Shown piece by piece: positions 59,901 through 64,000 of a stretch of 64,000 bases of DNA. The notes beneath the pieces were generated by a model. It did not search any database. It was not told the DNA's origin and saw only the letters and a program-made list of their open reading frames with translations. The position numbers and the translations under genes are program-made. This DNA comes from Isochrysis galbana (taxonomy: Eukaryota > Haptophyta > Isochrysidales > Isochrysidaceae). Where the stretch lies: NCBI GenBank assembly GCA_018136815.1, contig CM030932.1, forward strand, positions 5,122,407-5,186,406. Reading direction: 5' to 3'. How positions within the stretch are numbered: the stretch's first letter is position 1; each line of letters opens with the position of its first letter.

Positions 59901-62900
59901 CTACAGCCGCGGCAGATTGCGTCTCCGTCGCAAACTCTGCTCGGAATCTCTCGATGGCGGCGTTTGCACAGGCGGCTATTGAAGTATCCGAGGGTGCTTG
60001 CATTGGTGGATTCGCGGACGCCCGCACGTCTACGTCTTCCTGTTCTTCAACAACTTCAGCAAGTAGTGCACACCCCTCCGTGTTTGCATCATCTCGACGG
60101 GGTCTTCCTTCTTCAAGCAACAATTCTACAGGTAGAACCAACTTGCGATCTGCATTTTGAACGGCAGGCTCGAGCAGACGGGCTGCTGTCGGTTCCTCAA
60201 GAGCGCCGTAACTCTCCTCTACTAAGACTCGGGGTTGCTGAGCACTTAAGAGCTGGGCCTGGAACGCGGCCTTCGCCTCCTTCATTGCTTCGTCGTGCTT
60301 TGCGATGATCGCAGCGACAGCAATGGCATGCTTGCTCTCCGCTTCAGCAACAGCCGCGGCGACCGCCTCAGCTCGCTGTCTTGCAGCAAAAAATGCCGCC
60401 TCATCCAACGCGCGAGCTAATGCAGCCTCCGAGTCCGAGGCAGCCGCGGCAAGCGCCCGCCTACTCTCCTCGGCCAATGCCGCCAACGCCTCTCTCTTAT
60501 TTCGTGCGGCAGCTGAAGCAGCAACATGCAAGGCTTCCGCACGCTCCTGGGTTGCGTGGAGTAGGTCTTCCTCTTGTGATCGACACAATTTCTTGGAATC
60601 TTCTTCTATTCGACTCAGCTCCCTTTGGTGCTGCGTCGCAAGCATATTAAGGGCCGCGGCATGTTTGCGCTCTGCCTGATTGGTCAGTTCCTCTCGCTCT
60701 CGTGTAGCCCGTGATGACGCCTCTTCCAGCGCCCGAACAAGCTCAACTTCCGAGTCCGCAACAACAGCGATAAGGGCCCGTCTACTTCGATCAGCCATTT
60801 CCGCCAGAGCTCTTTCCTTATCCCGCTCAGCAGCCTCTCGGAGGGCCCACTGAGTTTCAGCTCGTTCCGGAGCCGCTTGACATGTCTTAATGGACGTGTG
60901 CAATTGGCCCTGTGCTACACGCATCTCATCTTGCTCCCTCCCGTGCTCTACAGCGAATTTCGCGACAGCAATGCGGTGCTTGCGCTCAGATTCAGCGAGG
61001 GCTGCGGCGACAGCACCATCCCGCTCACGTGCAGCATTCCATGCCGCCTCTTCTAGAGCCCGCGCGAAAGCAACTTCCGCTTCCACCATGGCGGCGGCGA
61101 GCTTTTGCTTGCTTTCTTCGGCTAGTGCCGCCAAGGCCTCCGCCTTGTCCCGCGCGGCTACAGCCGTGACAGCTTGTACGGCTTCAGCACGTTCCTGGGC
61201 GGCCCGCCATGATGCCTCGAGAGAGAGTCGCAAGTCTTCTGCAACTTCCTTAGCCCGCTCGCGCTCTTTCTCGTGCTCCTTGACGAGCGCGGAAAGCTCC
61301 GCGTTATGTTTGCGTTCAGCCTCAGCAAGTGCCTCCTCTCGCGCTTGCGAAGCGCGAGATTCCGCCGCTTCTAAAGCTTGCGCAAGCTTAGCTTCCGCCT
61401 TGGCCATTGCAGCAGCGAGGGTATTCGAGCTTGCCTCCGCCATAGTATCCAGAGCCACCTCCTTATCCTGCGCAACGATTTCCAAGCCGGCTTGAGGCAC
61501 CCCAGCTTGATCGCTGGCCGCCTTTTGTGCGTTCACATGCAAGGATGCATCGAATCCCTGACGTGGTCTCTGTTCCGCCGTAGTGGCAACGCCAACTGAG
61601 GTTTCAGCGTCGAATACGACGTGGGCATATTCTCTTGCATCAGCCAAACCTCGATTCTTCTGCTCACGAGTAGCTGAGCGCACTTCAGCAATTGCTGCGG
61701 CAAACGCAAGCGCCTTTTCTTCCTCGAACGCGAGCGCCATCTCTTCCTCCGCAACAAAGCGCTCCCCTACCACTGTAGGCATGATCACATGAGCCTTTTC
61801 AGCTTCGGTAGAGACCAACGGCTCTGCCAATGCTGAATTGACCGCCCGCGCCTTCTCAGCCTGTACACCTGCATGCTCTGCGGCCACCGCCAAGAGTGTA
61901 CGGGATGACGCCTCTCCCGCGAGCAATCGGGCCTCCGCACCGGCTGCAGCGACCTGGCGTGCCTTCTCTCCCTCCCTGAGTGGTCTACTTGTCTCGAAAC
62001 TTACCCTCTCAGTCGTGAACACCTGCTGCAGCTCTTCTGCGATCTCCTCATGATGTGACGCAGACGCTTCGTCACACTCCTCTAAAGCCGCGTAGACCGC
62101 ATTTGATACTTCCCCAGCACCCACCATTCGCACTCGGTGGATGGCGGCAGTGAGAGCTTCCTCATGCATCCGCTGTTGCTCAGCAAGGGCTCTCGCGAGC
62201 GCAGAGTCATTCGCCGTGGCCATTTCTTGCATTGCACGCTGCTTCTCGTCCGCAGCGGATGCAAGCGCGAGACGCACCATTTCAAGGTCCTCCGTGATAA
62301 GCTCGAACGCAGCAGCACGCTCCCTTGCCGCACATTTCACTGCGAATTCGACGGCCGCTGCCTTGTCGGCTGCTGCCATAGTAAGAGCTTCCGCCAACCG
62401 TCGCTCTGCGGCGAGCTCTGCCTGCGCGAGGGATTGTTCGCGCCCCCCCACGGCAGCAGTAGCGGCAGCTTTGATTGCCCTCTCATAAGCTTCCATCAAA
62501 GCCTCGAAGACGATCGAAATCTCTTGACGACTCGTAGACAAGGCTGTCCGCATAGTCTCTACCTTTGCCCGCTCTACCTCAGCCTCCGTTGCTTGCCGCA
62601 AGGCCTGCTCATGGGCTTCGGTCGCCGTGGCCATGCTCTGCAGCTCGCGTACTTGGGCTTCAACAGCATTAGCCAGCGCGAGGCGCTGTTCAGCACTTGG
62701 GAAATCCCGCATTTCTTCAGCATCGTCGGTCAATCGGTGCAGTGCGGTTTCAGAATCTGCCCTCAATCTGGTCAACCGTGCTTCTGCCTCTACCTTGGCA
62801 TCGTCAACCCGAGGTGTTACTGACTCGACGCTACCACGAAGTGTCACGTCAATTGGTATGGGAGCGACAGCACGCGCACGCTCCGAGGCGAAAGCTGCTT

Positions 62901-64000
62901 GTGCGTCGTCAGCCAATCGCAATGCTTCGGCTCGGGCGGCCTCGGCAGCTGTGACAGATTGCTCAAGCTCCTTTTGGCGCAATAAAACTTGATGGGCGCC
63001 TTGTTGACACTCCATCGCAGACTCTCCGACGAGAGCAACCCGTTCGAAAGACTTGACAGCTTGAGCATCGGCAGCTGTGATGCTCGACTCCATTTCCATA
63101 ATCTTCGCCTCGGCGGCTTCTACCTTATGAATGGCGCTCTTCATGGTCGCCTGCGCCAACTCAGCACGGGCATTTGCCGACGCGATGGATGTCGCAGCCA
63201 TCTCTTCTGCCACCCGTGCGCGAGCGTTTGCAGCGTTTATTTCACTTGCGACCATCTGGTCCTTTGCCCGCATCTTTCGTAGCACGGCAGCCTCCGCGGC
63301 ATCCGCACGTAAGGCCTCCGCGGCGGTGGCAGTGCGCTCACGCTCAAAAGAAGACTCGATGCGCTCGATCTGTGAATCAGCTTGCTGCTGTGCTCTCTTA
63401 GCTGCGGCCTCAGTTTCTTGCGCAGCTTGCATCACAGCACGAACCCTGCTTTCGACGGTCTCCTTCAACGCCTCGTGCTTTGTATGCAATGTCCGTTGCG
63501 TTACGGCGAGTGAGTTGGACATCGCAGTCGCGGCCTCGGCTGTGCTGGTGATTGCAGTAAGTTGACCACGCAATCTCACCACCTCAGCATCGGCCTCTGA
63601 CTTCGCAGCACGCATGTCATCCAGCTCCCTAGCCCGAACATCGGCTAGGTGTTCTGCGGCTGCAGCAGCAACTGCAGCTTTGCCGGCAGTCTCTGACATC
63701 CGTCGTGCCTTTTGTTCCGCAGACTCCATACGGAACAACGCTTCACGCTCCGCAGCGCGTGCAACCTCGACAGCATCGTGCATCTTTGCGATTACGGCAT
63801 GCTCAACTTGTCGTCGAGTTGTTTGAGCTTCATCGCAAGTGAACGTTTGCCCGACCTCTCCTTGTGCAGGAACGGCAGTATAAACCACAGATTCATCGCT
63901 GTGCGGACGTTCCGCCAAATCTACACCTTTGACACCTCGATTTTTTTCGACCAGGGCGGTAAGTGATGTATCGCTGAACAAGCGAGCGTCGGCTGTGTTA
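53971..64000 (-). CDS. Giant Ala/Glu-rich coiled-coil protein, 5' end outside the window
   Basis: One uninterrupted minus-strand frame of over 3,330 codons ends at 53971. It has no stop up to position 64000, and no convincing ATG precedes the helical region, so the start lies beyond the edge. Most of the chain is heptad-like Ala/Glu/Arg/Lys coiled coil. At 60240-61460 a unit of about 105 residues is repeated four times (for example ALAALAEESRRALAAAASDS, then ERKH and a helix). At 55900-57840 a motif of the form RRLAESLAxIDDDWxAE occurs four times. Acidic Ser-rich linkers separate the blocks, and the C-terminal about 200 residues are Pro/Ser-rich with TPPAPQTPTSDTP, possible proline-directed phosphorylation sites. 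Such size and composition fit a cytoskeletal, centrosomal or flagellar structural protein. I do not recognise the family. Confidence 0.85.
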   Translation of the reverse strand, partial: NTADARLFSDTSLTALVEKNRGVKGVDLAERPHSDESVVYTAVPAQGEVGQTFTCDEAQTTRRQVEHAVIAKMHDAVEVARAAEREALFRMESAEQKARRMSETAGKAAVAAAAAEHLADVRARELDDMRAAKSEADAEVVRLRGQLTAITSTAEAATAMSNSLAVTQRTLHTKHEALKETVESRVRAVMQAAQETEAAAKRAQQQADSQIERIESSFERERTATAAEALRADAAEAAVLRKMRAKDQMVASEINAANARARVAEEMAATSIASANARAELAQATMKSAIHKVEAAEAKIMEMESSITAADAQAVKSFERVALVGESAMECQQGAHQVLLRQKELEQSVTAAEAARAEALRLADDAQAAFASERARAVAPIPIDVTLRGSVESVTPRVDDAKVEAEARLTRLRADSETALHRLTDDAEEMRDFPSAEQRLALANAVEAQVRELQSMATATEAHEQALRQATEAEVERAKVETMRTALSTSRQEISIVFEALMEAYERAIKAAATAAVGGREQSLAQAELAAERRLAEALTMAAADKAAAVEFAVKCAARERAAAFELITEDLEMVRLALASAADEKQRAMQEMATANDSALARALAEQQRMHEEALTAAIHRVRMVGAGEVSNAVYAALEECDEASASHHEEIAEELQQVFTTERVSFETSRPLREGEKARQVAAAGAEARLLAGEASSRTLLAVAAEHAGVQAEKARAVNSALAEPLVSTEAEKAHVIMPTVVGERFVAEEEMALAFEEEKALAFAAAIAEVRSATREQKNRGLADAREYAHVVFDAETSVGVATTAEQRPRQGFDASLHVNAQKAASDQAGVPQAGLEIVAQDKEVALDTMAEASSNTLAAAMAKAEAKLAQALEAAESRASQAREEALAEAERKHNAELSALVKEHEKERERAKEVAEDLRLSLEASWRAAQERAEAVQAVTAVAARDKAEALAALAEESKQKLAAAMVEAEVAFARALEEAAWNAARERDGAVAAALAESERKHRIAVAKFAVEHGREQDEMRVAQGQLHTSIKTCQAAPERAETQWALREAAERDKERALAEMADRSRRALIAVVADSEVELVRALEEASSRATREREELTNQAERKHAAALNMLATQHQRELSRIEEDSKKLCRSQEEDLLHATQERAEALHVAASAAARNKREALAALAEESRRALAAAASDSEAALARALDEAAFFAARQRAEAVAAAVAEAESKHAIAVAAIIAKHDEAMKEAKAAFQAQLLSAQQPRVLVEESYGALEEPTAARLLEPAVQNADRKLVLPVELLLEEGRPRRDDANTEGCALLAEVVEEQEDVDVRASANPPMQAPSDTSIAACANAAIERFRAEFATETQSAAAVGKINAECENQDALRLALQPATMMHRDELTKTKMEAEERVHRAEVSVESTIKEAISGAVAHGERAAAAVEETWASQDGLRYENEKALAQGEEDKLANAHYVRAVIARLEKNHLATVASLQGELAKARAAVVATESDGHEALAAAEKAHIAALEEAEREACLAREQAVRQALYEQASMHREALHIAAVAHAAAIADAEHRMFADAEARNMHTINVMRQHYAQRLESVCRLSMERERALEEALEAVRVATQAQLSKAVTVHAMALGKATNERLSIAAGSKAQIPFQIARERPWKSAPSSPSRGELAPSNVNAGTGAKHTGASLSVAQVERRRVQESAPSSKEHPSQSMAREAQHRVSEADVPLQQTMDVEDQASALASTAPTTESARTTTVESGSVRTDAILLSSENEPQVAYARHEESRPMESQGKIGVAVPRSPGDETREEQVWGVRQVLIAPLVVDAMVTSIQDDGEMMIMGYRSSPALSQLPRSDKEAEGVTATNQAASLEPDANRCEGDLTRMEVDAFERCRLEVEAARTEAYAAQQEVARLRVTLAQSIVAIEAARQRIGSDTAGDDSEADLSSRALLRAALDAEHEEHISALKVHLEGCAQAECAALRAREEAAIHRATAAEARAQRIAEAAAAEVTTFRELAIAAEARASESSSRLVAAEAAARAADAAAAAAASAAAEANADSERRFAESLAEIDDDWRDELELVEGEAAEAKEESERRLSSYQKLEAQRLALAHVADAQRQRAEVAEARAAASEKRAAGSDARLEAAEARSQELEAEINSLAEGATAAEARAREMTAQINSLLEDAAAASARAEVAEARAAAAEAEAQAARAAAAEAREDSDWRLAESLAAIDVDSRAEAEVAEFKAVEGCEAPLTGARDLAETLATIHEDWQAEMSASKESSDDEPATENVAPHLKQSFELDEADMWLDEQTDVCSVDRTSIYESSPIAMSTEDESESTVINAKHMSGQLVGSLHADQARFEARFSELCDEVETQRRRAEGAEARANEAEARAIAAETRAAQAQVALDEVKAEANEMAAAAEEALRSDELDTGKERLYVLETIEEGSSEECSCSESDSGSNGNDDGEATLVEHVSNADSNLLAPCARPTQDENCQLANYVEMRAAEMAGAPLIDVDEKSWRGGSPGISEEDWKELQAAANTAEEAVEVAEQVAESEALQESARRAAAEADGVTTVKGASKHGARLHGPTTPTTTELTHFSEASVPSESRYYRLEQGHDPNLKSLDADLQVHHERIQAAEARAVAAEHAAAVAEARALAAEAAASKARAALSLERQEAERRLAESLAIIDDDWNAEVEALEAAAAEAVAVAAAADEAREEAEARAQAAQSELAALRMRLGILQTSPSFCTASDANPALSQGDSRRPSSPCSKDKVCSPAIRERDGIVLSPSSRSEGLSPEGVSPANTIFTLMGHSAPKSGAQRILSDLEEGCLNGLPDSPSSPISEMQPLEPEEGNGDGSVGPHESAFAHAATECSVGGGTDVDQGEARAQWAVSWPQDIVVQVSPSMSSATSPRVQKALVAVDRAMRRAIAAVVTIDGKADLRSARHMELDRHHLPPNESLLSSSEKPESQGLPASSCSRRAPESLLEVLQEAETAARVSAAKARAERDELASRLAWLTEALAATDNDVRAGWVTAREAEVAAQARADGLSDELIQARESLHSETAERLRRVGTIARLEARYACAIADRVHEDAAWQEKLRSVEDEAAHSYAQAATLRKELAEAHARTEAAEAELYACRRELEAARTISTSALRASCDMLVEGLPRHTEPGPYANLAGRHDEAGMRDAPQSPCRMDVSSSLEITSDATMPSEAETAAAPPEDCDASQRGDLASHARSMFESPPGFGEFEVEAPPSPRTPLSRSRRSVSTNFSPRPALSPRCHNSLEAFVGISAERMPRKRRSRRTTDEPSESVTPPAPQTPTSDTPIESEIVEKVELLSDVHPKTEFA

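Noticed and set aside
63979-63981. TTG as the start of the giant coiled-coil gene
   Set aside because: The frame is open upstream to the window edge. Eukaryotic genes start at ATG, so the true start lies outside.

Overview
The window looks like nuclear DNA of a unicellular eukaryote, probably an alga; haptophyte or stramenopile is only a guess. Genes lie on both strands and are split by short GT-AG introns. There are no operons, ribosome binding sites or CRISPR arrays. The DNA is GC-rich and crowded with poly-G, CT/GA and minisatellite tracts. The proteins are eukaryotic: a MAP65/PRC1 bundler, a YTH reader, an F-box protein, a DHHC-type membrane protein, a mitochondrial carrier, a class C GPCR and hAT transposons. 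Two are bacterial-type, an RsmD methyltransferase and a ClpS-like adaptor, which fits an organism with a plastid or mitochondrion of bacterial ancestry.

Layout: 1.9-3.4 kb coiled-coil gene (-); 3.95-4.13 kb MITE; 5.0-6.2 kb carrier, four exons (-); 7.0-7.6 kb frameshifted gene (+); 8.2-11.1 kb C2HC zinc-finger gene (+); 11.8-15.2 kb an older coding frame broken by two related hAT elements with intact 8-bp target duplications; 16.3-18.4 kb MAP65 gene, five exons (+); 19-21 kb repeats; 21.6-25.2 kb receptor gene (+); 27.7-28.1 kb ClpS-like gene (-); 28.4-30.8 kb repeats; 32.7-33.3 kb IQ-motif protein (-); 34.9-36.3 kb RsmD-like gene (-); 38-39.7 kb YTH gene (+); 42-43 kb F-box/cytochrome b5 gene (+); 44.7-46.6 kb DHHC-like gene (-); 47 kb ankyrin remnant; 47.5-48.7 kb repeats; 49.2-51.5 kb two-RRM gene (-); 51.8-53.3 kb nested repeats; 54-64 kb a giant coiled-coil gene (-) that runs off the right edge.

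The genes show no common pathway; this is an ordinary eukaryotic neighbourhood with heavy repeat insertion. The most notable items are: a receptor joining two PstS-like phosphate-binding modules (one with its ligand residues, one without) to a GABA-B-type seven-helix domain and a C-terminal coiled coil; a DHHC-family protein that keeps DHxC but has lost most zinc ligands with exact spacing preserved; a YTH domain with Leu for one cage Trp; an F-box/cytochrome b5 fusion with both haem histidines; and three TIR elements with 8-bp duplications, two of which interrupt one open frame. Several repeat families recur in both orientations, one with a terminal hairpin and a splice-donor-like AGGTAAG.
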